A DNA stretch of 64,000 bases, from assembly GCA_029262575.1 (NCBI GenBank), contig JAJCZC010000026.1, forward strand, positions 29,389-93,388, given 5' to 3'. Of the stretch, positions 1-8,739 are shown one piece after another (the first letter of the stretch is position 1; every line of letters starts with the position of its first letter). The notes under the pieces were generated by a model. It did no database searches. It saw nothing but the letters and a program-made list of their open reading frames with translations, and had not been told where the DNA came from. The position numbers and the translations under genes were made by a program. This DNA comes from Candidatus Babelota bacterium. GTDB taxonomy: Bacteria > Babelota > Babeliae > Babelales > Vermiphilaceae.

Positions 1-36
1 AGAAAAAGGCCCGTGCAAAAACACGAGCCTTTTTCT
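1..36 (-). terminator. Rho-independent terminator of groES-groEL
   Basis: The stem pairs AGAAAAAGGC-CGTG with CACG-GCCTTTTTCT around an A-rich loop, with a one-base mismatch inside the stem. It lies about 26 bases after the groEL stop codon. Read on the minus strand, the descending arm ends in a T-run. The stem is nearly symmetric, so it could also stop transcription arriving from the left. Confidence 0.8.
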
Positions 37-62
37 ATTTTTTATAATGAAGCTATATGGAA

Positions 63-1730
<1,668 letters not shown>

Positions 1731-1760
1731 TTAAAACAGCAAATGCTGGATAAGCTAATA

Positions 1761-2051
1761 TTATGATTTTTCTACAATTCCCAAAATTTCATCTTCACGA
1801 ATAATAATGTGATCATTGCCAGCTTCAGTACCAGCATATTTGCCAAAGTAAACAACATCTCCAACTCTAACATCCATCGGCAAATGCTCGCCTGTTTTAT
1901 CTTTTTGCCCAGGGCCAACTGCTAAAATTGAGCCCGTTTGAGCTTTTTCTTTGGCGGCATCAGGAATTATAATACCACCGGCAGTTTTCTCTTCTTCGTC
2001 AATACGCTTTACTAAAACACGATCACCTAAAGGTTTGAATTTTTCAAACAT
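1761..2051 (-). CDS. groES: Co-chaperonin GroES (Hsp10)
   Basis: Seven-subunit lid of the GroEL chamber. The 96 residues match the family length. N-terminal LGDRVLVKR, the mobile loop EEKTAGGIIIPDAAKEK and C-terminal DEILGIVE are all present. A strong AGGAGG lies 6 bases before ATG. It is the first gene of the groES-groEL operon. I did not find a CIRCE operator (the HrcA inverted repeat) in the upstream region, so heat regulation, if any, is not visible as CIRCE. Confidence 0.97.
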   Translation of the reverse strand: MFEKFKPLGDRVLVKRIDEEEKTAGGIIIPDAAKEKAQTGSILAVGPGQKDKTGEHLPMDVRVGDVVYFGKYAGTEAGNDHIIIREDEILGIVEKS

Positions 2052-2140
2052 AGCATTCCTCCTGCTTGTAAAAAACAGATACTCAAATATTACTAATTTA
2101 TACTATTTTACCAAGTATCTTAAGACACCTATTATACTTT

Positions 2141-2168
2141 ATTATAAGAAAATATGTGCAAAAATCAA
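2141..2168 (-). promoter_or_regulatory. Candidate sigma-70 promoter for groES-groEL
   Basis: On the minus strand TTGATT (2163-2168) and TATAAT (2141-2146, a perfect -10) are separated by 16 bases, about 90 bases upstream of groES. A second TATAAT-like hexamer lies at 2131-2136. This is a motif match only; no start site is known. Confidence 0.5.
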
Positions 2169-2322
2169 CGCACCTTTCTTGACAGAAGTAGACTCAGATT
2201 TATGCATATTGCATCATGCATGTTTTAACCATGATTAGATCAGGTGTTTTCACCTTGAATCTCCACTTAAATGACATTGATCAGGATAGCAGATTATTGA
2301 TTAAATAGCTAATGCATGGATT

Positions 2323-2805
2323 TTAACCCTGAGCCACCATATTGCTTGGATTCTTGCAACATGCTGAGCCTTTTTTTGCGCAGTTATTGCTACCATTTTT
2401 TGGCTTTTTTTCTGGGTTTTGTTCAACGGCCTCTTTTACCAATTGAGTGACTTTTTCCGGAGTTGGCTGATAGAGGTCCAAAAGATTGCCTGCTGGATCC
2501 TTAAAACTTACCATAATGCCATGTGTTGCTTCTTTTGGTTCAGCAATAAATTCAACTTCATCCTTGAGTGCTTCATAAGTTTTTTTTATATCATTAACTT
2601 GCAAAACAATACCCGTGCGATGCCATTCTGGAACTGTTGCTGTTGGGCATAAGCCAATCTTGATATCACCAAGTTGCATTTCTGCCCATTTCTCTTTTAT
2701 ATGAAAGACAAGCTTTAAACCAAGTTTTTGATAAAAAGCTATTGCTTTGGCTATATCTGGTTGCATTAATATCAACATATGCACTTTTTGTATATCTGCA
2801 CTCAC
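2323..2805 (-). CDS. VOC-superfamily (glyoxalase/bleomycin resistance-like) protein with Cys-rich tail
   Basis: The first 120 residues have the vicinal-oxygen-chelate pattern: an N-terminal strand, the helix KAIAFYQKLGLKLVFH, a central VLQVNDIKKTYEAL and the closing FKDPAGNLLDLYQP. Family members are metal-dependent lyases, dioxygenases or drug-binding proteins; the substrate here cannot be told. A GTG start at 2803-2805 fits, with AAAGGA 9 bases upstream. The last ~30 residues are an unusual Lys/Asn/Cys-rich extension (NNCAKKGSACCKN) not expected in a single-domain VOC protein; it could bind metal. It stands alone, downstream of the groES promoter region and with no obvious operon partner. 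Confidence 0.85.
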   Translation of the reverse strand: MSADIQKVHMLILMQPDIAKAIAFYQKLGLKLVFHIKEKWAEMQLGDIKIGLCPTATVPEWHRTGIVLQVNDIKKTYEALKDEVEFIAEPKEATHGIMVSFKDPAGNLLDLYQPTPEKVTQLVKEAVEQNPEKKPKNGSNNCAKKGSACCKNPSNMVAQG

Positions 2806-3082
2806 GAATATGTATCCTTTATTTAATATGATTTTAATTAACCGTGAATCTAAATCTAAAAAATTAAAACTCTCAAATGATTACTTACTTGTTGTGCATT
2901 CGCCTTATACATCAAATATTTCCTCCGATGCTTACTCGTCTTTCAAAGTCAGATTTCCCTGGATCCCCGATGCCTGCGCACCATAGCCTTGGCGACACTT
3001 AGGAGGATGACAAAAAAAATAATATTTTATCCATTGTAAGTAAAAATTACTTAGATCACATCTACGTTAATCAGTTTATCAC
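2806..3082. other. Intergenic region with a GC-richer repeat fragment
   Basis: No convincing gene. Bases about 2950-3010 are more GC-rich than their surroundings and contain CCTTGGCGACA-type sequence, resembling the dispersed CCAAGGC/GCCTTGG elements seen near 3950, 7250, 7340 and 7765. The short plus-strand reading frame here (2747-2986) is mostly antisense to the VOC gene and this repeat, and is not considered coding. Confidence 0.5.
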
Positions 3083-3112
3083 AAAAAGGAGCGCCCAAAA
3101 AGGCGCCCCTTA
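3083..3112 (-). terminator. Rho-independent terminator of the 3131-3778 gene
   Basis: The arms AAGGAGCGCC (3086-3095) and GGCGCCCCTT (3102-3111) pair with one mismatch around CAAAAA. On the minus strand the stem is followed by TTTTTGT. It sits directly after the stop codon of the exported repeat protein. Confidence 0.8.
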
Positions 3113-3130
3113 ATTCTCATCTATAGCTCT

Positions 3131-3778
3131 TTAAGCTTGAGCTTGCACTATGTATGCATATGCTTCATCTTCTTCAATTTGTGCATTACGTGCATGCAGC
3201 GCATCTTCTTCCTGATGAAACAAATGTTCTGCAAATGCAGCATCATTTGAAGTATTGTTATACTCAACAAAGAAGCTATTCAACTGCTCTTGCAATTGAC
3301 GAGCAAACTCCTCATCGGAAAGCATTTGCTCAACAACAACTATATCCGATTGACTCGGCGCTGAAGGCTCCGTGCCTCCATTATTGTATTGTTCTTGCAA
3401 CTGACGTGCATACTCTTCATCCTGCAACACTTGTTCAAGAAGTATAGCAAACACTAAATCATCTTCTTCTTGTTGACGCTTTTTGTGCGCATCATATTTC
3501 TGCTTCACTTTATAAAGCAAGCCACCAACGGTGATGGTTCCGGATACAATACCAGCTGCAATATATGGATGAGCTTTTATCCCATCATATAGAGCTTGTG
3601 ATTTTTCTTTTGTAAAACCACAGGCATTGTTCCAGCCATTTATTGCTGCTTCTTTAGTAAAATAGCCCGAAACAGCATTCCAACTTGCCCACTCAGGCAA
3701 ACTTGGCCAAGCAACAACATCAACCACTGATGCCGATGCCAACAACACTACCAATCCCAATGAATGTAAACGAGTCAT
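3131..3778 (-). CDS. Exported membrane-anchored protein with ubiquitin-interacting-motif-like repeats
   Basis: The 215 residues start with a hydrophobic signal segment (residues 5-23). A second hydrophobic stretch follows an HPY motif (about 70-90), then a basic segment (KVKQKYDAHKKRQQ). The C-terminal half carries two near-identical helical repeats, QVLQDEEYARQLQEQ (116-130) and QMLSDEEFARQLQEQ (151-165), and two weaker ones near 178-192 (DAAFAEHL) and 203-212 (DEAYAYIVQ). The D-E-E-x-A-R-x-L-Q core resembles the MIU/UIM helices by which eukaryotic proteins bind ubiquitin. The gene at 6505-7002 shares the signal, HPY motif and basic segment but lacks the repeats. Function is not established; a role in handling host ubiquitin is inferred. 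It ends at a strong terminator. Confidence 0.75.
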   Translation of the reverse strand: MTRLHSLGLVVLLASASVVDVVAWPSLPEWASWNAVSGYFTKEAAINGWNNACGFTKEKSQALYDGIKAHPYIAAGIVSGTITVGGLLYKVKQKYDAHKKRQQEEDDLVFAILLEQVLQDEEYARQLQEQYNNGGTEPSAPSQSDIVVVEQMLSDEEFARQLQEQLNSFFVEYNNTSNDAAFAEHLFHQEEDALHARNAQIEEDEAYAYIVQAQA

Positions 3779-4042
3779 AATAGACCTCCATGTTTAAAGA
3801 TGAACATTCTTACTTAGTTTTAAGTAAAAAAACATACAAGTCAAAAGGCCCCCTTTTATTACTGTTGAACAAAAAAAAAGGCTATTCTCGATCCTTCTCA
3901 ATGAAATTGGTAGTATAAATTTGAAGATAGTCTTATTATTTAACCCTACTTCACCAAGTCTCCGAAGGGCTCTACTTGCTCTCTACGTAAAGCAGAGAGC
4001 AAAGATTCTTTGGCCAATTGGGCAAGCAGGAAAGGAAATTAT

Positions 4043-4711
4043 ATGTTTGAAATCTGGCCATCACTTATATCAGCAGATCTATTGAACCTACAAGAAACAT
4101 TAAAGCACCTCGACAACCATTGCCATGGTTATCATCTTGATATCATGGATAACCATTTTGTGCCAAATCTCACTTGGGGTGCACAATTCATGAACGCAAT
4201 TGCACAAAACACTCAAAAACCGCTCTGGATTCACTTGATGATAGAAAATGAAATAACTTTTTTAGATGATCTATTTGTCCCAGAAGGCACCTATATCACT
4301 TTTCACATCGAAACAAAAACAAGCATTAGTGCATTAATTACAGCAATTAAGCAAAAAAAGTGGCGACCGAGCATTGCCGTGAATCCAAAAACAGACGTTG
4401 AACAAACTTTTGCCTATCTTGAACATATAGATCAACTATTATTAATGTCGGTGAATCCTGGCTTTTCCGGGCAACAATTTATTCCCGATGTGCTCAAAAA
4501 AATAAAACCGCTCAAGAATGAACTAAAAAAAAGAGGACTTGACGCTAAACTTGCCATGGACGGGGGCATCAATCGAACGAACATTGGCGACATTGCCAAT
4601 CTTGGTATAGAGCAATTTGGCATCGCCTCAGGCATTTTTAGTTATCCTCATCCATCGGAAGAACTTGACGCACTTTATGGATTATACCAAAAAGAAAAAG
4701 GGACCCAATAA
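4043..4711 (+). CDS. rpe: Ribulose-phosphate 3-epimerase
   Basis: TIM-barrel enzyme that interconverts D-ribulose 5-phosphate and D-xylulose 5-phosphate in the pentose phosphate pathway. From the ATG at 4043 it is 222 residues, normal length. Visible motifs are PSLISADLLNL at the N-terminus, HLDIMDNHFVPNLTWG with metal-binding His31 and Asp33, the His of LWIHLM, the phosphate loop MSVNPGFSGQQFIP, and MDGGIN. AAAGGA lies 6 bases before this ATG. An in-frame TTG at 4010 would add 11 residues but has no better ribosome site. It is monocistronic, with a terminator overlapping its stop codon. Confidence 0.95.
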   Translation: MFEIWPSLISADLLNLQETLKHLDNHCHGYHLDIMDNHFVPNLTWGAQFMNAIAQNTQKPLWIHLMIENEITFLDDLFVPEGTYITFHIETKTSISALITAIKQKKWRPSIAVNPKTDVEQTFAYLEHIDQLLLMSVNPGFSGQQFIPDVLKKIKPLKNELKKRGLDAKLAMDGGINRTNIGDIANLGIEQFGIASGIFSYPHPSEELDALYGLYQKEKGTQ

Positions 4712-4724
4712 AGGGTCCCTTTTT
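4695..4724 (+). terminator. Rho-independent terminator of rpe
   Basis: AAAAAGGGACCC and GGGTCCCTTTTT pair perfectly around AATAAA. The ascending arm overlaps the last codons and stop of rpe, and a T-run follows. Confidence 0.9.
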
Positions 4725-4802
4725 CCAAGTTTGCTTTAACAACAATCTTAGTGTTACGGCAGTTTCCGTTTAACCAACATTGTGTTTTTAAGTACTAATT
4801 AC

Positions 4803-6056
4803 TTAAGCAGCTTTTGCAGCAATTCGGTTGTAGTGATACAACGCATTCTTAGCCCACTTATGTGTAGATGCTTTCAACGTTGCTAGTTCTTCAGTTGACA
4901 CAGATTTTCTATTAATAATCTTATGTCTAATTATACGAATTTCAGCAACACCCGAATACTGCTTAACTGGCTGTTCAGCTTTACGCTTGTCTTCAGCTGC
5001 TTTAGCATCCGCTTTACGCTTAAGTTCTGCTGCACCCGCTTTACGCTTGTCTTCTGCTGCTTTAGCATCCGCTTTACGCTTATCTTCAGCTGCTTTAGCA
5101 TCCGCTTTACGCTTATCTTCAGCTGCTTTAGCTAATGCTTTACGCTGATCATCAAGAGCCTTAGCTGCATCAGCTTTACGCTTATCTTCAGCTGCTTTAG
5201 CTTGACGATCAAAATCTGCAACTAATTGATCCAAGAAACCTGTTATTTTCTCGCGATCTTCAAGAGAAAGATGTTTGCCATCTAACTTTTCTAGTTGCTC
5301 TGTAGCTTCTTCAGATTCCAATATAAAATTAGCTATTTCTGGATGTTTAAACAAAAGCTTAGTTACTTCTTTTCTGAAAGTATCTAGTTCTTCATCACTT
5401 AGTTCTTCATCACCTGAAGCAACATAAGCTGCACTAAGGCCATAAGCACCAACACCAGTAACACCCATGCCTAGAAGCATTTTGTTGTTTAATGCATAGT
5501 TTCCGGCACCTTGAGCTTTATTCAAAGCATAGTTTCCAACAGCTTTAGCACCATTCAATAGCGCACCTGGCTGTGCTGTGAAATCAACACCACCGTAGTA
5601 TTTAGCTGCAAGAGAACCTGCAACACCAACAACACCTAGACCAGCTGCTGCTAATTTCTTTTGGTTACGTTTGAAGAATGAATCTTCTTCTTTTTTGTCT
5701 TCAGTAGTAGTTTCAGTAGTTGCATCTTTATTGCGCCAGTTTTGGAATGTGTTCACTCCATATTGACCAGCTTTATAAAGACCGTGAACAGCTCCTGCTC
5801 CAGCAACACCCGCACCAAAACCAGTTAAACTAGCTGTTGTTTTTGGGTTTTGTGATGCTTTTTCACTAATATAATTAGTGAAATCACCAAACGCACCTTT
5901 TGCAGTTTCCCAATAAGTTGAATCAACTTTTGGTTGGTTCGACGTAGACCCAAGCAATTGAGTAAATCCACCTGGCAAACCTTCGTCGCCTGCAAAAACC
6001 GAACTTACAGTTAAAGCACTAAGTAATGCTACAACTGTCATTTTTGGACTCTTCAT
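4803..6056 (-). CDS. Exported Ala/Lys-rich coiled-coil repeat protein
   Basis: 417 residues of unknown function. A signal peptide ends near VFAG (residue 23). Glycine/alanine-rich hydrophobic segments lie at about 75-95, 134-152 and 193-213. An acidic helical region (217-285) is followed by an 11-residue repeat, KAAEDKRKADA, run about six times (287-361) with variants ALDDQRKAL and AAELKRKAD. The repeat should form a charged coiled coil, as in TolA-type or surface proteins. A basic C-terminal segment follows. The start is clear: GGAGGAGG 6 bases before ATG. The repeats are also conserved as DNA, a sign of recent expansion. It could span the periplasm or be exposed to the host; neither can be proved from sequence. 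Confidence 0.8.
   Translation of the reverse strand: MKSPKMTVVALLSALTVSSVFAGDEGLPGGFTQLLGSTSNQPKVDSTYWETAKGAFGDFTNYISEKASQNPKTTASLTGFGAGVAGAGAVHGLYKAGQYGVNTFQNWRNKDATTETTTEDKKEEDSFFKRNQKKLAAAGLGVVGVAGSLAAKYYGGVDFTAQPGALLNGAKAVGNYALNKAQGAGNYALNNKMLLGMGVTGVGAYGLSAAYVASGDEELSDEELDTFRKEVTKLLFKHPEIANFILESEEATEQLEKLDGKHLSLEDREKITGFLDQLVADFDRQAKAAEDKRKADAAKALDDQRKALAKAAEDKRKADAKAAEDKRKADAKAAEDKRKAGAAELKRKADAKAAEDKRKAEQPVKQYSGVAEIRIIRHKIINRKSVSTEELATLKASTHKWAKNALYHYNRIAAKAA
4980..5215 (-). repeat. 33-bp coding repeats in the Lys/Ala-rich protein
   Basis: Units of 33 bp (11 codons for KAAEDKRKADA) recur with few changes, for example the GCATCCGCTTTACGCTTATC core seen at about 5070 and 5100 on the plus strand. 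The period is a multiple of three and the frame stays open, so this is an intragenic repeat prone to gain or loss of units. It is not a CRISPR array: the units are contiguous, without unique spacers. Confidence 0.85.
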
Positions 6057-6424
6057 AAGAGACCTCCTCCATTAGATATGAATAAAAATAACCTCGCATC
6101 TCATATATTCAAAAAAACCTTTTTTTCGATTTTAGTGAGATACATTTTTCATCTTAGTATTAAATATAAACCAAAAGACCCTTTTGTCAATAAACTAAGC
6201 GCTGTTTTTGCAATGTTTTCAGGTTGAAATGTTTTATCTGGACAAAATAGCCAAGCGCCCCATATTCACAAAAATTTTATTTTCAAGCTGAAAAAACTTA
6301 ATCGTTTTATATAAAAAACATATCAATTTCATGATACCAATGTTGTCCATAATGATCAAAAGGTCATCCATTATGCATCAAGATATCGATGTTAAACACA
6401 AATATTAACACAGTTTTTTTGCAT
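6057..6424. other. AT-rich intergenic region
   Basis: No reading frame of note. The leader of the 4803-6056 gene occupies the left part. A CAAAAGACCCTTTTG inverted repeat near 6172-6186 is followed by GTCAA (minus-strand TTGAC), a possible -35 region. The rest is low-complexity AT sequence. Confidence 0.5.
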
Positions 6425-6452
6425 GAAAAAAGGCCCTTTCGGGCCTTTTTTC
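6425..6452 (-). terminator. Rho-independent terminator of the 6505-7002 gene
   Basis: GAAAAAAGGCCC pairs perfectly with GGGCCTTTTTTC around TTTC. On the minus strand it follows the stop codon of the small exported protein. The stem is symmetric and could act in both directions. Confidence 0.88.
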
Positions 6453-6504
6453 GACAGTTTTGTATATTCTGTAGCTGTATCGGTATATATATGGTTTATT
6501 AAAG

Positions 6505-7002
6505 TTATTTTTTGATTACGTCTTCAATACCTTTAATTGCACCATTAGCAAAGCTTTGGAGCATTTGACTGCATCCATCAATGATTGCTTGCAAGTTATA
6601 ACCAACAGCAACACCACCTGCAACAAACAGCCAAGCAAAGGGTTCATAAACCAACTCTTCCCAAACCACTTCCATAAGACGAGAAATAATTCCTTTTTTC
6701 TTTGACTTATAACGCTGTTCGTTATAATCATAATAACCAAGTTCTGTTAAGGTGATACACTCAAGCAATACAAGAATCGCAGCAGAACTCATATATGGGT
6801 GTTCAGCCACCGCACCACCAAGCGCCTCAATGGTCATACCTGTATAACCAACAAACTTACCATAAAGCTCACCGCCTGATCTTGATAACTCTTGCAGCAA
6901 ATCGTGTGTTTTAGACACTAGATCAGCATTAGCTGATACCTGACTATAACCACTGAAAGCTATGCATGTAGCCAATAATAGAGAAAAACGTGTGCTATTC
7001 AT
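6505..7002 (-). CDS. Small exported membrane protein, HPY-motif family
   Basis: 165 residues with a signal peptide cleaved near VSANA (about residue 26). A hydrophobic helix follows HPYMSSAAILVLL, then a basic stretch (NEQRYKSKKK), another hydrophobic segment (FAWLFVAGGVAVGYNL) and an amphipathic C-terminus. The arrangement AEHPY-hydrophobic-KSKKK parallels KAHPY-hydrophobic-DAHKKRQQ in the 3131-3778 protein, suggesting distant paralogues. GGAGG lies 9 bases before ATG. No known family is recognised; an envelope location is inferred from the hydrophobic segments. Confidence 0.7.
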   Translation of the reverse strand: MNSTRFSLLLATCIAFSGYSQVSANADLVSKTHDLLQELSRSGGELYGKFVGYTGMTIEALGGAVAEHPYMSSAAILVLLECITLTELGYYDYNEQRYKSKKKGIISRLMEVVWEELVYEPFAWLFVAGGVAVGYNLQAIIDGCSQMLQSFANGAIKGIEDVIKK

Positions 7003-7336
7003 AAAGAAAAGCCTCCAAATAAAGGATTAATATAACCAATCACTCCACTACCTATTATTGATCTTAAGCAACAATGGTTATATGTCAAAAGGTTGGGAGC
7101 AATGTCGCTATATCTTTATCCTAAATGAAATATATAAAGACGATAAAGCTAGACGGCCAGTCATTTTAGCCAAGAGCTTCAATACTTCTATTTTAGCTTA
7201 GCCAATTTTGCTATTACTGTTTCCGGGATGGCTTTGAAATTGCCCTACTTCGCCAAGGCTACGAAGGGCATACTTCGCTTCTTTTAAATGTGCAATGCAG
7301 ATGTATAGATTAATTCATTTTAAAAGACTGGCCTGC
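7003..7336. other. Intergenic region with a palindromic repeat element
   Basis: No gene seen. Near the left end is the leader of the 6505-7002 gene, with CCTTTTGACA on the minus strand (7083-7092), a possible -35. At 7242-7270 an imperfect palindrome built on CCAAGGC, GCCCTACTTCGCCAAGGC followed by TACGAAGGGC, resembles the copy at 3944-3970. Confidence 0.55.
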
Positions 7337-7360
7337 CCAGCTGAAGCCTTGGCGAAAGCT
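7337..7360. repeat. 24-bp direct repeat, copy 1
   Basis: CCAGCTGAAGCCTTGGCGAA plus AGCT, identical over 24 bases to 7761-7784. It is itself partly palindromic (AGCT at both ends). It abuts the stop codon of the GIY-YIG gene. Confidence 0.85.
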
Positions 7361-7361
7361 T

Positions 7362-7604
7362 TTATAATAACCTTTTGACTCTGAATGCCCTTCCCGAACC
7401 CGACTTAAGATAGTGTTCAAATTCAATTGCCTTGAGTTCATCTTTGAATCCTATCTCTACCTGAAGCTCCCAGGGGCGATATTTTTTAGTATGTGGCGTC
7501 GTACCACTATTATGATTTGATAATCTTTTTTGAAGATTAGTAGTGCGACCTACATAGATTTTTTCCGAAAAATCTATTGATCGTATTATATATACGTGAT
7601 ACAT
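7362..7604 (-). CDS. GIY-YIG endonuclease-domain protein (UPF0213/YhbQ type)
   Basis: An 80-residue single GIY-YIG nuclease domain. Expected catalytic positions are visible: VYI (4-6), IYVG (16-19), Arg27 in LQKRL, His31 in NHN and Glu63 in FEHYLKSG. Small free-standing members are common in bacteria; their cellular role is uncertain (proposed DNA repair or junction cleavage). I chose the ATG at 7604 over the upstream TTG because AGGGG lies 6 bases before it. The gene lies between two identical 24-bp repeats and next to tRNA-Arg, a setting that hints at movement or repeat-associated spread. Confidence 0.88.
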   Translation of the reverse strand: MYHVYIIRSIDFSEKIYVGRTTNLQKRLSNHNSGTTPHTKKYRPWELQVEIGFKDELKAIEFEHYLKSGSGRAFRVKRLL

Positions 7605-7760
7605 GCCAAGCCCCTGTAACAACTTAAGATATAATATTGATAATATGAATAAGGGGCCAGCCAGTCCAGCCTACGCTCAAGCTTCGGCGGACAGCTTTCG
7701 CCTTCCTTCGATTAAGCTTTCTTATTTTATCAAATCAATTCCGTTAAGGAAATGGCTCTG
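7605..7760. repeat. Repeat-derived sequence between GIY-YIG gene and tRNA
   Basis: Contains more of the GC-rich repeat family (CTACGCTCAAGCTTCGGCGG near 7670 and CAGCTTTCGCC near 7691). The plus-strand reading frame across it runs into the antisense of the tRNA and is not a gene. Confidence 0.5.
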
Positions 7761-7783
7761 CCAGCTGAAGCCTTGGCGAAAGC

Positions 7784-7784
<1 letters not shown>
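7761..7784. repeat. 24-bp direct repeat, copy 2
   Basis: Identical to 7337-7360 over 24 bases. Its last base is also the final A of the encoded CCA end of tRNA-Arg, so the repeat touches the tRNA 3' end. Confidence 0.85.
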
Positions 7785-7860
<76 letters not shown>

Positions 7861-7997
7861 AATTAAGAAGTATTCCAACTGAGCTTCCGTCGTCGCCTAC
7901 GGCTATGCCGGACTAAAGACGGGCCAGTAAAAGATATGATGCATTGTAGTATATAATAAATGAATAGGTATGACAACGTAATAATAAGATACTTATA

Positions 7998-8666
7998 TTA
8001 TTGAAGCACGCACTTACCATCAGCCTTTTTAGCAGAAGCTTTTTTAACAATATGTTTCTTTGGCTTTAACACACTTAATAAATCAATAACCAACGCTAAT
8101 GATGCTTGATCTCCCCCTGTGGCAGAAGCCGTATGCTGTGTTGCTTTGTGCACTGTTTCTTCATCACCTGGCCAAAATAGATAAAGTAGATGCGCTATTC
8201 TGGAAACTGCATTATTATTTGCATAGATTAATGCCGTATCATCACGTAAAAAACCCCGCACAACAGAAAGCTCAATATCTTTGCCACCACTGGCATCTTT
8301 TATATCCCTAACAAATTGCCCATGAGTAACTTTATAACACAAATAATGTACACCTACTCTGATATCTGCATGATCAAACAAACGAGAGTCGCTGATTGCG
8401 TTGGTGATATCAGATGTTTTTGTTAAGTTATAATGCTCTATGGCATGTATAGCATTGGCCAATGCATCTTTATTATCTGAGCTTATCAATGCAGCCAACC
8501 ATTGTTCGTTAGTGTCATCCCAACGCACGATACAACCTTGTTCCTTTTTTGCATCTACTTTAGAATCATATGCAATTTTGTTCCAGACAATTTGACCCGT
8601 TTTGTTTTGGTCATTTGCCGATGCATGCATATCACAAAAAAAGAAAAGTAATAGTATCAACATCAT
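7998..8666 (-). CDS. Exported protein of unknown function
   Basis: 222 residues with a short, very hydrophobic signal peptide (LILLLFFF) and a likely cleavage near ASA (about residue 17). The mature part is mixed helical, with no recognised domain. A lysine-rich tail (KPKKHIVKKASAKKADGK) ends in CVLQ. AGGAGAAGG lies just before the first of two ATG codons. It follows atpA on the same strand after a 73-base gap with no terminator seen, so it may be co-transcribed with the ATP synthase genes. Confidence 0.7.
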   Translation of the reverse strand: MMLILLLFFFCDMHASANDQNKTGQIVWNKIAYDSKVDAKKEQGCIVRWDDTNEQWLAALISSDNKDALANAIHAIEHYNLTKTSDITNAISDSRLFDHADIRVGVHYLCYKVTHGQFVRDIKDASGGKDIELSVVRGFLRDDTALIYANNNAVSRIAHLLYLFWPGDEETVHKATQHTASATGGDQASLALVIDLLSVLKPKKHIVKKASAKKADGKCVLQ

Positions 8667-8739
8667 AACCTTCTCCTATATCTTTATAGGGTTAGACTAC
8701 CTTGTCTTTAACCTTCATTACAAGAGTCCTGTATATCTA

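Noticed and set aside
2052..2322. CIRCE heat-shock operator before groES
   Set aside because: No TTAGCACTC-N9-GAGTGCTAA or close variant was found between groES and the VOC gene.
2747..2986. 79-codon plus-strand frame
   Set aside because: Mostly antisense to the VOC gene and running into repeat sequence; no ribosome site.
4980..5215. Regular ~33-bp repeats that could suggest CRISPR
   Set aside because: Units are contiguous, in frame with a long coding sequence and without unique spacers; no cas genes nearby.
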